Shown piece after piece: positions 23,271-35,145 of a stretch of DNA of 64,000 nt (its first letter is position 1; each line of letters opens with the position of its first letter). The stretch lies in contig ML769544.1 in NCBI GenBank assembly GCA_009733575.1, positions 94,661 to 158,660 on the forward strand, in the 5' to 3' direction. Below the pieces are notes generated by a model, which had not been told where the DNA came from, ran no database searches, and saw only the letters and a program-made list of their open reading frames with translations. This DNA comes from Gymnopus androsaceus JB14. Lineage: Eukaryota; Basidiomycota; Agaricomycetes; Agaricales; Omphalotaceae. The position numbers and the translations under genes were made by a program.

Positions 23271-23721
23271 AAATACAATGAGAATATATTAATCAAATCT
23301 GGTCTCAACCAGAGCTGCCTATTATATCCAAGCGTGGGTCAATCTCTTGAGTGTTCACAAACCTTACCAATTAATCCATTGAGCTAGTTAATCAATTACA
23401 GTGGTAGGTAATTAATCAGCTTTTCTGTACCTTGAGCTGATTAATTATATGCTACATTGGTAGGTGTTTAATAGTATATAGAAGTTCTGGTTAGTAACCA
23501 GAACTTCTGTACTCAGGAATAGGGAATAAATGTTCAATTTTTTGCACAAGTACCAGTTGCTAGTACACACTCAGATACTCTGTTTTGTTGTGCCTCTAAG
23601 TATCTTGTGTGCGGCAGGTTCTCAGTGCTAAAGGAGAGACAGGGAGAGTACATGAATGAGACATTGAGAGTATTCCACAGCTGAAATGGACATAGGAGGA
23701 ACAGTGTACAACCATAAGTGA

Positions 23722-24063
23722 TGTTGGAATATCAAAGGTAAATATATCCTATCGAACTATACATGGAACACTTTCTCGTAGTCTCCACTTGTTTGTATCA
23801 CCATCCCATGCACTCCACTGTTATCGTCTCGCAGACTCCACTCAGTCTCTCGCAGTACCCACTTTACCGTATGCATAGTAGCCACACATATTCACGCAGT
23901 AGCCACTTGCCCGATATATCGTTTGTACATAGGACTGTATATAAGCCTAGGTAGCATACCCTGTAATAACACCGTTGTCCCCCATCGATCTGTGTGATCG
24001 TTACTACTAAGTCCTGTGTGGACTTACTGCTGCTACTTCCTATTTAGGAACATAACTCTAATA
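23722..24063 (+). repeat. 5' LTR
   Basis: Contains TATATAAG at 23938-23945 as a probable TATA box and repeated (G)TAGCCAC/ACTCCAC motifs upstream of it. The sequence just after the LTR (GGTTATGGGCC) is the place for a primer-binding site; I did not match it to a tRNA. Confidence 0.9.
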
Positions 24064-24121
24064 GGTTATGGGCCCCGGCCTTAACCATTGACGCATCTAT
24101 TTGTGGACATAACTCTTGTTG

Positions 24122-27100
24122 ATGTCACAACCTAGGCCTACTGCACCAGCAGCTCGCAGAACAGCATCAGGACAAGCCGCCGCCGCCGCAGCATCCAGCA
24201 GTAAACCAGCGCCTTTACCATTACCATTACCAGCCACCGATCAGAAGGCACCTTGCGCTTCGAAATCTCATATAGCGGATAAAGACGAAACCCGCGACAG
24301 GTGGTGGAATCCAAGCGACCAGAAGTGGTTTGTTTGTGCTAAACAGCCTTGCCCAAACCGGTACGATACTCCTCACAAGGATACTAAATATACTGCAGAA
24401 TTACCGGATTACGCCGATCTACCTGATATTGTTCAGGAACAATTTATCAAAACCGCAGAAAACGAAAGACAGGAGAAAAGACGTAGCGAACGTCTAGCTG
24501 GCAAACAGAAAGCCACAGCCTCATCTTCATCTAATCCCACTCCAGCACCTACTCCTTCACCAGCTCCAGTTTCGTTACCGAAACAAGAGCCACAGCAAAC
24601 ACCACCACCACTTCCACCGAATCCATCTCCACAGCCATCTCCACAACAAACTCCACAGCCCTTACCGAGTAATCTTCCACAAGGATCTCCACCTTCATCT
24701 CCATCAGATTCAGGGTCTGAATCATCAGGGGCATTTGAATCAGATTCCAACGACGACAATATGTCTAAAGCACTAAAAGCCTTTGATAAGGTTACAACCT
24801 TAAAGTCGGACGGATCAAATTGGGACACGTGGAAAACTCGAGTAGAATTCGCAGCCAGATCTATCGGCTACCAGCGTTATTTTGAATGGAATCCACATTT
24901 GATAACGGATCCAGACGCAACGGAGAATGATAGAGAAAAGGATAACGACCTTTTGAATGCTATCATTGGTAGGTTATTGGATGGAATATTCCGAAGGTAT
25001 AGGAACTACGACAACATGAAACGGTTGTGGGAAAATTTACTCGCTGATTATGATTCTAAAAACGCTCTTACTGAATCATTTTTGCAAAGACGACTCCACA
25101 CTATGCGATGCTCGGACCCATCCAAGGTCAATAAACATTTGGACGATATGATCAGCATCCGCGACGACCTCACTACTAGGGGAATCGATATCAACAACGA
25201 TATATTCGTCAACACCATCATGTCCTCTGTCCCCGACACCTTCAAAGCTACCATAAACGCATTGGCTGTTTTCTCCATGAAAGCAGACAAAAAGCTCAGT
25301 CCTGCCGAGCTTATTTCCACCATTCGTGCTGAATCAATGGTACACCAAATGCGACATGATCACAAGAAGGAATCGGCAAACTACGCCGGTAATAGGGGAA
25401 GAGGAGGTTTCCGAGGTCGTGGAAATTCCTTTAGGGGAAATTCCCGAGGCAGAGGCAGAGGCCGCGGAGGATCAACGAGTCACCAGGACTCTGTTTGTTA
25501 CAACTGCGGAGGTAAAGGTCACTTTGGAAATCAATGTCCATCGGAGAAACGCAGTCAGGCCAACGAGGCCAAGGAGACGAAGGCTCCTAAAGAAAAGCAG
25601 AAGAAGAAATCGGATGGAAACTGGAGAGACAGGCCGAAGAACAGCGAAGTGGCATCCTCATCCATGATTGAGGAAGTACCAGAGTCATCATGGGCAGCAA
25701 TCAAAATTCCCGCTAAGCATGGGAATCTTGTTTTCGATTTTTCCGAAATAGCTGATAAATTCGAATTAGCTCTTTCATTGCCGAGCGATCACAAATGTCA
25801 GAAATACAATTCTGATATAGTGCAAAACATCAAAGTCGACAGTCCGCCACCTCTTACTCTTAACAATGAAGAGGAGGAGGAAGTATACGTCGACGTTAAT
25901 CTCTTTCCTTCCTTCAAATTCGAATATGACACCGAAGAGGGAGTTGGAAAAGGTGATCACGCTTACGCTGCAGCCCACAGTTACGGAGCAATTCTTTTTG
26001 ACTCCGGATGCTCTACCCACATGACGCCACTCACCGACGAACTCAGGAATCAACGGGAGATTCCAACACGAGTCATTCAGGCCGCTAACGCGGAAACCTT
26101 CACGGCAAACATCTCCGGCACACTCCATCTGGGACTTCCAACAAACAAACAAGAAATAAGAATGTTAAAGCTCCCCAACACCCTTCTATGTCCAGACACT
26201 CCCAACACACTCGTATCACTGGGAAAACTCGACGATGATGGTTACGCCATCCATACCGCAAATGGTAAAATGACGATCAGAGATTGCCAGGGAAATCTTG
26301 TGGGAGTTATCCCAAAGATTAACGGACTATACCAGATCCCATCAAGGGAACACGCTTATTCGACTAAGATCGGCAGATTGGTATCTCTTTACGAGGCACA
26401 CTGCATCTTAGGTCATCTGAACTATGCTTACGTGAAGCATATGTTCCGAGACAACCAAGTTCGTGGAATCGGATTGGATCCGAAGCAAATGGATGAACCA
26501 GAATGCCGCGCTTGTATGCTTGGGAAAGCATCCAGGTATCCTATCGCTCAGGTGCGATCATCTCCACGTGCGGAGAATTTTGGAGACATCTTCCACATGG
26601 ACGTGTGGGGACCATCACAAGAACCCCAAATGAAGTCGAAAGACGAGTCATTCGCACAGTACGTGGTTCTCCAAACAGGTCTCCAAACTCAATATGGCAC
26701 AACTGTTAAAGTTCTCCACTCTGATCGAGGGGGGAGAATTTCTCAGTAACGAATTCACGGCATATCTGGAACGCATTGGGACACGACGACGTCTCACGGT
26801 ACATGACACCCCGGAACACAATGGTATAGCAGAACGAGCACATCGAACTTTGCTGAACGCAGTTCGAAGTCTTTTAATCTCATCAGGACTCCCGAAATGG
26901 CTTTGGGGATTCATGATGAAATATGCGGTATATGTTTGGAACAGGACGCCGAAGAAAGCCATTGGAATGGCCACTCCATACGAGAAACGGTTTGGTATTA
27001 AACCGGACATTACTAATCTTCAAATCTTTGGTAGTATCGTTTATGTTAAACAAGAAAAGGAACCCGGCAAATTGGAACCACAGGCCCAGGAAGGACGCTG

Positions 27101-29006
27101 GATAGGACTCGAACCCGAATCAAATGGTCACTACATCTACTGGCCAACACGTCACACTGTCACAACGGAGAGGAACGTAGTTTTCTCTGACAGGCAGATC
27201 CAACCCATTGAAGGGGAGGATGGAAATTTGGGAAATTTGGAAACATCAGTCACCGAGTCGGAACAGCCTGTCATACCAGTTCCAGAAGAGATTGCCGAAC
27301 CAATTGCACCAGACGAAGTATCTGGGAAACGAGTCAGATGACCCACCAAGAAGATCAGGGACGTCATTGAAGGACTTGGAGAAGGAAGTGATGAGTTGCG
27401 ACATCTCACCGCATCTCTAGGTCAGGTAACATCAGAAATTGAATCTGATCCTTTATCTGTTGCAGAAGCTATGCGACGACCTGACAGCTCCAAATGGTAC
27501 GATGCCATGAAAGACGAAATCTCCAGACTCCAGGAGCGTGGAACCTATACAATTGTCACTCCACCTCCAGATGCAAATATTCTCACATCCAAATGGGTCT
27601 ATCGGACCAAGAAGGATGAACGAGGTCACATTACAGGACACCGAGCTCGTCTTGTTGTACGTGGATTTAATCAGATCCCAGACGTTGACTACTTCCCAGA
27701 CAAAACCTTCGCATCTGTCGCGAAACTTGCATCAGCCCGTGCTATACTCAGCATCGGAGCTGAGAAGAGCATGATTATTCACCAAATGGATGTGAAATCA
27801 GCTTATCTTTATGGGAAATTGGACGACAACGAGCGTATTTTTATGAAGGCACCTCCAGGCATTGATATAGGGGTAAAACCAGGTCAAACCTTACGGCTTA
27901 AACTCGCACTTTACGGACTTAAACAAGCCAGTCGACGATGGTACATGCGATTCAGGGAAATCATGACCCAACTGGGGTTTAAACGGTCTGATTTTGATCA
28001 CGCTGTTTTCTATTGCACTAATCCCTTCACCATCATTTTCATACATGTTGACGACATGACATTGGTTACCAAAACCCTGGCCATCATGGAGAAACTAAAG
28101 AAAGATATTGGGGCTATAATCGAAGTTGTTGATTCCGGAGAAATCCATTGGCTACTTGGGATCGAGATCCGAAGATCTCTCCATAATAGGACAATTCACC
28201 TATCCCAGCGGTCATATATTGACGCCATACTCTCTCGCTATGGATTCTCGGATATAAAGCCACTCTCTATTCCCTTCGATCCCCACATTCACCTCACCAA
28301 AGACCAGTCACCCAAAACGGTCGAGGATATCGCTTTTATGCGCGACAAACCCTACAGAGAGGCCCTTGGCGCTCTCCAGTACTTATCCGTCGCTACGAGA
28401 CCTGACATCACGTATGCAGTCTCCATCCTTGCTCGCTTTTCACAAAACCCCGGCATCACTCATTGGAACGGTGTACGCCGTGTCTACGCCTATCTCAAAT
28501 ACACTCGAGACTTTTGGCTCAGTACGAGCAACCAGGAGACAGTCCAAGGCTACACAGATGCAGATGGTATGTCCCAAGAGGATCGACATGCTATTTCCGG
28601 GTACGTTTTTATGTTGAATGGCGGAGCAGTATCTTGGTCATCGAAACGACAGGATACCATTTCTTTATCCACCACGGAAGCCGAGTATATCGCTTTGACC
28701 CATGCGGCAAAGGAAGCGATCTGGCTTAGGAATCTTTTGTCGGAAATCTTTGGTCCAATTACTCATGCGATCTCTATCAAGTCAGACAATCAGTCCGCCA
28801 TCGCATTGGCAAAGGATGATCGTTTTCATGCTAGGACCAAACACATCGATATCCGATATCACTTCATCCGCTACGTCATCGAGGAAGGTAAAATTCGTCT
28901 TACATACTGCCCTACCGAAAACATGATGGCAGACATCTTCACCAAAGCCTTACCTTCGATGAAAGCCAAACACTTCGCAGCATCCATGGGATTAGCAAAG
29001 GTTTGA
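24122..29006 (+). pseudogene. Copia gag-pol polyprotein, two lesions and a small integrase deletion
   Basis: First ATG at 24122. Gag: Ala- and Pro-rich N-terminus, UBN2-like core (LKSDGSNWDTWKTRVEFAAR) and a CCHC knuckle CYNCGGKGHFGNQC (about residue 460). Protease LFDSGCSTHM (about 625); GAG-pre-integrase HCILGHLN...CRACMLGKA; integrase HMDVWGP, HSDRGG, NGIAERAHR. RT: SKWVYRTKKDE, MDVKSAYLYG and HVDD (28044-28055). RNase H: YTDADG, STTEAEY, ARTKHIDIRYHF. Lesions: an extra G in a six-G run near 26730 shifts the frame inside integrase, and TGA replaces a codon at 27339-27341 (CGA-to-TGA likely). The spacing between DVWGP and SDRGG is about 25 residues shorter than usual. It is non-autonomous as written. 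Confidence 0.9.
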
Positions 29007-29013
29007 AGGGGAG

Positions 29014-29355
29014 TGTTGGAATATCAAAGGTAAATATATCCTATCGAACTATACATGGAACACTTTCTCGTAGTCTCCACTTGTTTGTATCACCATCCCA
29101 TGCACTCCACTGTTATCGTCTCGCAGACTCCACTCAGTCTCTCACAGTACCCACTTTACCGTATGCATAGTAGCCACACATATTCACGCAGTAGCCACTT
29201 GCCCGATATATCGTTTGTACATAGGACTGTATATAAGCCTAGGTAGCATACCCTGTAATAACACCGTTGTCCCCCATCGATCTGTGTGATCGTTACTACT
29301 AAGTCCTGTGTGGACTTACTGCTGCTACTTCCTATTTAGGAACGTAACTCTAATA
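29014..29355 (+). repeat. 3' LTR
   Basis: Same length as the 5' LTR and nearly identical; ends CTCTAATA, followed by the TSD AGTGA. Confidence 0.9.
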
Positions 29356-29360
29356 AGTGA

Positions 29361-30956
29361 TTGAGACACAACAAATAAACTTAGTGATGTCTTACCAGTA
29401 TTTGAGAACTTGGATACTTATTGTTGATATCGCTATCAAAGAACAAGTCCTTACTGGCCTGGGTGCCTATGGTGGTTACATAAGGGAAGTAGATGAAGGA
29501 AGAAGCAAGGACTCAGAGTATGTGGTTAACCAACTCACTCCTGCTAACTAACAGTTGGTTAATTATTTCAGGATGATTAATCATTTCAGGATAATTAATC
29601 ATTTCTGCAAAAATTGATTACAACTTGCTAATCAGAGAAATACTGCAGTTCATGAGTGTTCAAGTCCGCTTTGAATAAACATAATATTAACAAAGCTACA
29701 AGAGACTGTGTTCACTGGTACTAAAGTTCAACCCCTTGTCTTCTGTATTCTATATTAATATATAATGTATATTAGTGCTAATGCTAAGAGTATGAGTCCT
29801 TCCTTTGCTGATTCTTTTCCAAATCAAGAAAGAGCCAATGTTGGATGGGCTCACCTGATGCACTTCCTCAGCATTGTTATCTGCAAGTTCGAAGTATAGG
29901 CTTACTAAGCATCAAGGACCCAGTGCTTTGTAAGCATAACTCGGGCCACAATGTCTTTGAATACACACTGAAGTACACCATTCATAGCATACTACATACT
30001 AAGTGAAGCTCATGAATCAGGAAGCCAGAAGGTGGGAAGTGAGAGGCAGGAGGCATGGGGAAGCAGGAGATAGATATAGGCATTATTCATCCATGTGAGA
30101 GAGTTCAAAAAACATTGAGAAACACACATGGGATTAATCACTTTCTTACTGACCAATCATTTCCAAGGGCATACATTGTAATTAATTACCTTTTACTAAT
30201 GATTAATCATTGTCAAAACCCAAGATTAACCACAGCTGGCGCCATTCCCAAGACCACACACATGTGTAAGGGACTGGGTTTACCATTTTCTTTTGACTCT
30301 TTTTCCCTTCACCATGTTGATCCTTTCATCTCCCAAAGTGCACTTGTTCAGCTATCAGTAACCTCAACATGGGTCACTGGGAGATGAGCCTAGTGTTGGA
30401 TAACACGGTGTGGCGTCACTCGAGGGAAGGCAGCGTCAAACAATTATATTTCGTTTGAGCCTTGTAGTGGGAGTCGGGAGGCAAACGGATGAGATCAACA
30501 TGCTACAGGGGAATAATATATATAGTAAATATTATTTCCAATCAGGAGACTGTGGCGAACAATGGCACTTGGCAAAAATCAAATCCAACACCTAGCTGCA
30601 GTCTGTGTTCAATGAGTTACTTCCGTTGGATCTGGTAGTCAGGACTGCATAGCATACTAGACTGTGTCTTTCAACATTCATTCCCCACTATCTAAGTATC
30701 AGCTACTTTTATAATAATTAATCACTTTTGCAAAAGATTGAAGTCAATTAATCAGTCTAGCAAGCACTCACATAGGAATTAACCAATTTGGAGCTGATTA
30801 GATCGAGCTTTCTGAACTGATTAACCAGTTTTCAAGTGATCAACCATCAAGGTTTGTACAACAGTTGTTATTAATCGGAGGTTGGATATAATAGGTAGTT
30901 TTGGTTGAGACCATATTTGATTAATGACTTTTAGTTGTCTTGCAGGCGCACCAAGT
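29361..30956. other. CACTA-like element interior, no supported gene
   Basis: AT-rich, repeated TTAATCA/TGATTAA motifs. A partial direct copy of the left-arm sequence near 29897-29955 (TTACTAAGCATCAAGG and GCTTTGTAAGCATAACTC). No transposase motifs seen. Confidence 0.5.
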
Positions 30957-31614
30957 CATGCTTACAAAGCTTCGGAACCCCGATGCTTAGTAAACATATA
31001 CTTCATGCCACTAGTGTACATGTCAAAGTGTTGATTTAAAGTTGGCTCTCGCAATCAGTTATTAGTCATGTAACTGTTGAGCTATTGAAATATTTATTGG
31101 TCAAGCATCAAGTAGTGCGGAGCGGCCAGCATCCAAGGTGGCACCAAGGTGGCACATGAGGACCAAGTCACCATTTTGAGTGGCTGAACCCAGGCAACCG
31201 GGCAGTCACCAGACAGTGACTGGGCAGTAACTGGCAGTAACTGGGTACCACGTGTTTGATGGCATAAAAGTTAGTGAATTACGTGTGTGAAAGATTAAAG
31301 ACCACATGACCTTTCCCAGGCACAAAAGATGGTCTTTTAGCAGTGGTAAAGGTCTTTCATCCTAATTCCTTTTCCGGGCAGAATTGTAACAATTTACCAG
31401 GTGAAATTGATTTTGTCTTCCTATCGAAATACTGACCAATTCCCATGAACTTTTTTGGCCGGGATTATATATGAAAAAGATTATATTATTCTAACCATAT
31501 TCCAGGTGCAATATATAATCTGTTTCAAGTGAAATCTTTGGCGAAATTTATTATTATTTACTTCATCTTTTTCGGAATAAATTTCAGCCGTTTTATAATC
31601 AATCCTGCGGAGTG
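30957..31614 (-). repeat. Right long TIR of the CACTA-like element
   Basis: Inverted counterpart of 22533-23195, ending CCTGCGGAGTG at 31614. Confidence 0.85.
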
Positions 31615-32870
31615 ATTCTTCAATAGCAGATGACTTGCAATACTTTTGAGGCAAACACACTTGTGCTCCAAGCACTGATTATCTGCAGTAATCTGTGTTA
31701 TCCATTGCGCCTGGCCCATCTTTTTCTTCTTGGGCTTCTGCTTGCCATCATCATTGTCAGAAGAATCAGAATCAGATTGTTGGGCACGTTTATGCTATGA
31801 GAATGTTAGTACTTGACAAGATGCTGACAGCTGACATACAGACCTTGTTCTTTCCCATCTTAGCTTTACCCTTTGCCTTTGCCTTTGCCTTTGCCTTCTT
31901 GTCCTTCTCAGACTGCTCCCCTGTATGCTTCAGTAGCACCACAAACTTCTTTTTCATCTGTGCTCTGCTCTTGGCAAGACCATCTTCCGCTACTTCAGCA
32001 TCTTTCACAAGCTCTGCAAGCTCAGATGCATCCCGAACATGATGGAAGCTGCTGGTTTGAGGTGAGGTACTGAACCTATAGGCAACTTGAATGGATTTCG
32101 GAGCAATACCAAGTGCATTGGCAAGTGCATGCTCAAAGTCGGACCAAGAGATGGGCTGTGGTGAGGTGTATAGCTTCATCTGCATCACCAACTGGAACCA
32201 AGAATGTGAATACTGCAGAGTGATTGAGTATAGACAGGCACAGCAGTGAGTGTTGAAAACAATTTACCTTGTTTGGTGCTGCCTTTCTTCTTGGGTTTGA
32301 GTCTTATTACTAGCGGAGCTAACACCTTTGTCTTTTGGACTTTAGAAATTACTTTGTCTGAGTCGCTATCCTCATCCGGGTCACCATCCTCATCATCTTC
32401 ATCTTCACTATCTTCACCTTCACTATCTTCACCTTTCGCTATCTTCATCATCTGAATCAATTTCTGGCTTGTCAAGGAAAGCGGTGGAACTGGTTTTGAA
32501 ACCTATCAGACGCATTGCAGCTTGCATCTCACGCTTGCTTGGTTTTGCCATTTCAGGTGGTGGTGAAATCTCAGGGCTTGGGCTTCTATTTTGACTTGGT
32601 TCAGGGGATCCGGAAGACTGAGGGAAAGAAAGAGGAGGTGACGTGGAATCTGGTGTAGCTATGAAATTTGGATGAGTTCTTCAAGGATTCAACTTCGAAA
32701 GAAGGCTACGGAACTCACCAAGATCTTCCTTCTTGTTTTCCTGTCTCTTTTTAGCTTCCTTCCGAGCAAGTTGTTGTGCATTCATCATTTTAGACTTGAG
32801 GACTCACAAAAGTAAGCAAGCAACGTGGGCGCTTTACTGGACCTCCATCACAAGTTCAGTGACCTTATTC

Positions 32871-33187
32871 AAGTGCATTTGCATCTGTACTGTAGTCTAT
32901 CGGATGTATTCTACTACTCAAAATGCTTCCAAATAAATTTATTACACTGTGATAACTGGAATGTTCAAACGGTATTGCAATTTGTGGCAAAAAATAAATG
33001 TGCTTGGATCTTTGATGTTTTTAGCGTTGCATCTTAAGCTTGACTAGACAACTATGATGCACTATATTAGAAGGTAATCGCTACAGTATCTACTGAGATA
33101 TGACCAAAAAGTGTTGAAGGCTCAGAGCACGCAAAAAGTCCGTGAGAGTGAAATGTCGAGGGCGGCAAACTTCTATGAAAACAGCAA
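32871..33187 (-). repeat. Right TIR of the Tc1/mariner-like element
   Basis: Inverted counterpart of 20339-20655; terminates AACAGCAA and is followed by TA. Confidence 0.9.
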
Positions 33188-33240
33188 TAAGCGCCTGCAT
33201 GAATTGCAAAGCGCGCGTCGCTTTTTCTTGATAGAGTCAT

Positions 33241-33535
33241 AGACGCGTCCTCCGCTCTTAGCTCTGTCAATTTCTCCTCTTCAGCGGTAGCTGCTTTGAT
33301 CGGAGGCTAAGACGCTGCCACTCAAGGCCATGCTTACATTCATCCGACGCATTATCGACAATCCGATACATATTCAAGGTGAATTTGACCCTACTTTCGC
33401 GTCCTTTGGGACGGTGGGACAAAATGGATATTGTCTCGTACGATTCAGTTAGCTTGGAGAGCAGTGAAACGAATTCAGCTGGGTTGAAACACGAGAGACC
33501 TTTCTGGATCTCCAAGGTCGGGTCATACGTTTTGA
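33241..33535 (+). pseudogene. 3' fragment of the FBXO9-type F-box gene
   Basis: Copy of the last part of exon 6 of the 5659-7581 gene, from the region coding SSHALSSVDFSSSAAVAALI to the end of the gene. The middle is shortened and frames are shifted (GGTCCAGATGC in block A corresponds to GGCTAAGACGC here, with a stop). No F-box or upstream exons are present, so it cannot encode a functional protein. Confidence 0.85.
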
Positions 33536-33599
33536 GGTGAGATGATGTGCAGTGTCTCCATATCTGCTGTTATTTAAATATTCTTTTTTTTTCTCAGAG

Positions 33600-35020
33600 A
33601 ACGACTGTATGTCAAGCCTCATCCTGACCTTCATCATCCTCCGCTCCAGTTTCAGCAATGGACCCGTCTAATTCTGATTCTGATTCCAACCACTCTCCCG
33701 ATGAACACGAACACGACCGAGAAGCCTTTGGGTCTTTTCAAAACAGTAAAATGAGCCTGCTTGAATTTGCGTTTACCGAGTATTTCTACTTTTACCCGAT
33801 CCCGCAGAAGAACGTCGTCGACGGGTGATTCTTCTCGGTCGTATTCGCATCCTTCTCATTCCTCAGATTGGAAATCCTTGAATCCACTCATCTACACCCA
33901 GTCCCGCACCCTTTCCCTGTTCACTGGGGCCCTTCAACTTCGACAAAACACCTCGAACCCCGTCACCGTCGAGATGGAGAGGGACTCGGGCGATTCGATT
34001 CGTGGCAGATACCATTCAAATTCACCTTCTCGTTCACCTTCCATGATATCTTCTGATTCCAAATTGGTTGTGGTGTCGCTGGCAATACTTGAGATTGTTG
34101 TGAATTCACTCCCTGCCCTTCCATCTCCTCCTCCTGGTCTTGTACTTGGTTTATCATCTCCGATGAGCCTAGTTTCGGAGCAGAAGTCCTGCAGGAGCCT
34201 GAGCCAAATAGTATTTCTATTGCTGCTGATGAGCTCTCACACAAGGAGATAAATCTCACTCCCGAGTCCACAATCCCGCCACACTGTCAGCTCGAGCTCA
34301 AAAAACTCCTCGTCTTCGTCCTTTGATCTATGAAACCATCGATACAGTTGCGTATCAAGGCGCGAGGAATCGACTGAGCGGTTTGGGAATTCTCCTGGTT
34401 GCAATCGCAGTCTACCTTCCATGTTCTCTGGTTCGGGTTCGCTACCTGAGATCATCGTGGAATCGCCTCAGCAGGAATAGGAACCTCCCCCACATCCTAG
34501 CACTTCCCATCCAGTCCCAGTCCAGGTGCACGAGGTAGTTAGAGCTGATGAGTTCAGCGTCAATTCCAGTCCGACTCCTCCGAGCTCCTCCCTCCCAGTT
34601 CCAGCCCTCTCGCCTCCCAGTGCCTCCACAAACCCCTTCTTCGACCCTAGATTCCATCGATAGTGGTTCCGAGGATAGCGAAGAAGAGGATAACTCGGTA
34701 GATCGAGGCTCGGACTCGGACTGGACTCGCTCAAAAGACGTTTCATCTCCAGCGTCTTCATTCGTATTCCAGTGGGGAGTGTACGGAAGCCGGTCGTTTT
34801 ATCTTATATGGTGATTGCAGCCGGGTAGGAAGCTGTTTTGATTTAGAGAAGGTTTTCTGTACAGTGATTCGGAATCGGATGTAATCTCTATCCAGCTGAC
34901 ATTGGGCATCCGAACAAGAATGCTGTTTGTGTGGAGTCGAATAGTGCCAATTGTCGGCTCCAGTTCTTTACCGCTCAAATACTATTTCAATTTGGCGTTG
35001 AAGGACAGGTGCTTTTCGCG
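33600..35020 (+). pseudogene. Serine-rich gene 1, block B copy, broken
   Basis: Matches 7904-9674 in patches. The N-terminal region is shortened (the ATG at 33658, MDPSNSDSDSNHSPDEHEHD, soon leaves the family frame). Reading FTRSRRRTSSTGDSSRSYSH, then DEPSFGAEVLQEPEPNSISI and TLDSIDSGSEDSEEEDNSVD occurs in different frames. The terminal hydrophobic segment is truncated (WGVYGSRSFYLIW-stop at 34814). The 300-base upstream segment with the block A TATA box is missing. Confidence 0.7.
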
Positions 35021-35068
35021 CTAGTACATATGTAAATTTAACCACCATTCTGTACGTCCATGTACTTG

Positions 35069-35075
35069 TATAAAA
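35069..35075 (+). promoter_or_regulatory. TATA box of serine-rich gene 2
   Basis: TATAAAA 71 bases before ATG 35146, with flanks conserved at 9728 in block A. Confidence 0.6.
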
Positions 35076-35145
35076 CCGTGCTCTGATCAAACTAAATCAT
35101 CCATATTCTCCTCTTTCATCGCAGCTAATACTCTGGAAGGCTGAG

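Larger units (their letters stand above)
23722..29355 (+). mobile_element. Ty1/Copia LTR retrotransposon
   Basis: Two 342-base LTRs (23722-24063 and 29014-29355) starting TGTTGGAATATC, with TSD AGTGA at 23717-23721 and 29356-29360. The LTRs differ at only two positions that I could find (CTCGCAG/CTCACAG and AACATAA/AACGTAA), so the insertion is young. The domain order protease, integrase, RT, RNase H is that of Copia. A purine tract (GAAGGGGAG) abuts the 3' LTR. It lies inside the CACTA-like element. Confidence 0.95.
22533..31614. mobile_element. CACTA-like element, non-autonomous, TSD ATT
   Basis: Ends CACTCTGCAGGATTGATTAT (left) and its inverted counterpart CACTCCGCAGGATTGATTAT (right), extending as inverted repeats for about 650 bases. 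Three-base direct repeat ATT at 22530-22532 and 31615-31617. CACT-type termini with a 3-base TSD fit the EnSpm/CACTA group. No transposase remains; without the Copia insertion it is about 3.4 kb. Excising the element restores a continuous reading in the interrupted gene, which fixes the boundaries. Confidence 0.8.
21926..32788 (-). pseudogene. Second gene of the Tc1/mariner-like element, SAM-like C-terminus, split by the CACTA-like insertion
   Basis: Reads leftward from ATG 32788 (MMNAQQLARKEAKKRQENKK) through Ser/Pro-rich (about 32658-32520), acidic (EDSEGEDSEDEDDEDGDPDE) and basic (KAKAKAKAKGKAKMGKNK) regions to KSIASHLLLKN at 31618. The reading resumes after the insertion at 22529 with ADIATWALIM, in frame when the element and one TSD copy are removed. 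A following part contains the motif EQWLIDLNNDV, then FLQEKYVRISNLDGLMTLDI and GGMARGTAKKI. That C-terminal helical module resembles the SAM/HhH-like ends common in Agaricomycete transposon-associated proteins. An extra A near 32435 and a TGA near 22195 break the frame. Function unknown; position suggests an accessory protein. Confidence 0.6.
20339..33187. mobile_element. Tc1/mariner-like element carrying two convergent genes, interrupted by nested insertions
   Basis: Inverted repeats of about 317 bases lie at 20339-20655 and 32871-33187. The termini are TTGCTGTTTTCAT, each flanked by TA (20337-20338 and 33188-33189), the target-site signature of the IS630/Tc1/mariner superfamily. Inside are a DDE transposase relic at the left end, transcribed rightward, and a second gene starting at the right end, transcribed leftward. 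Removing the 9.1-kb CACTA-like insertion leaves a unit of about 3.8 kb. Both genes are now broken. Confidence 0.8.

Noticed and set aside
29397..30595. Small frames in the CACTA-like interior as passenger genes
   Set aside because: All under 115 codons, in AT-rich repeats, without motifs.
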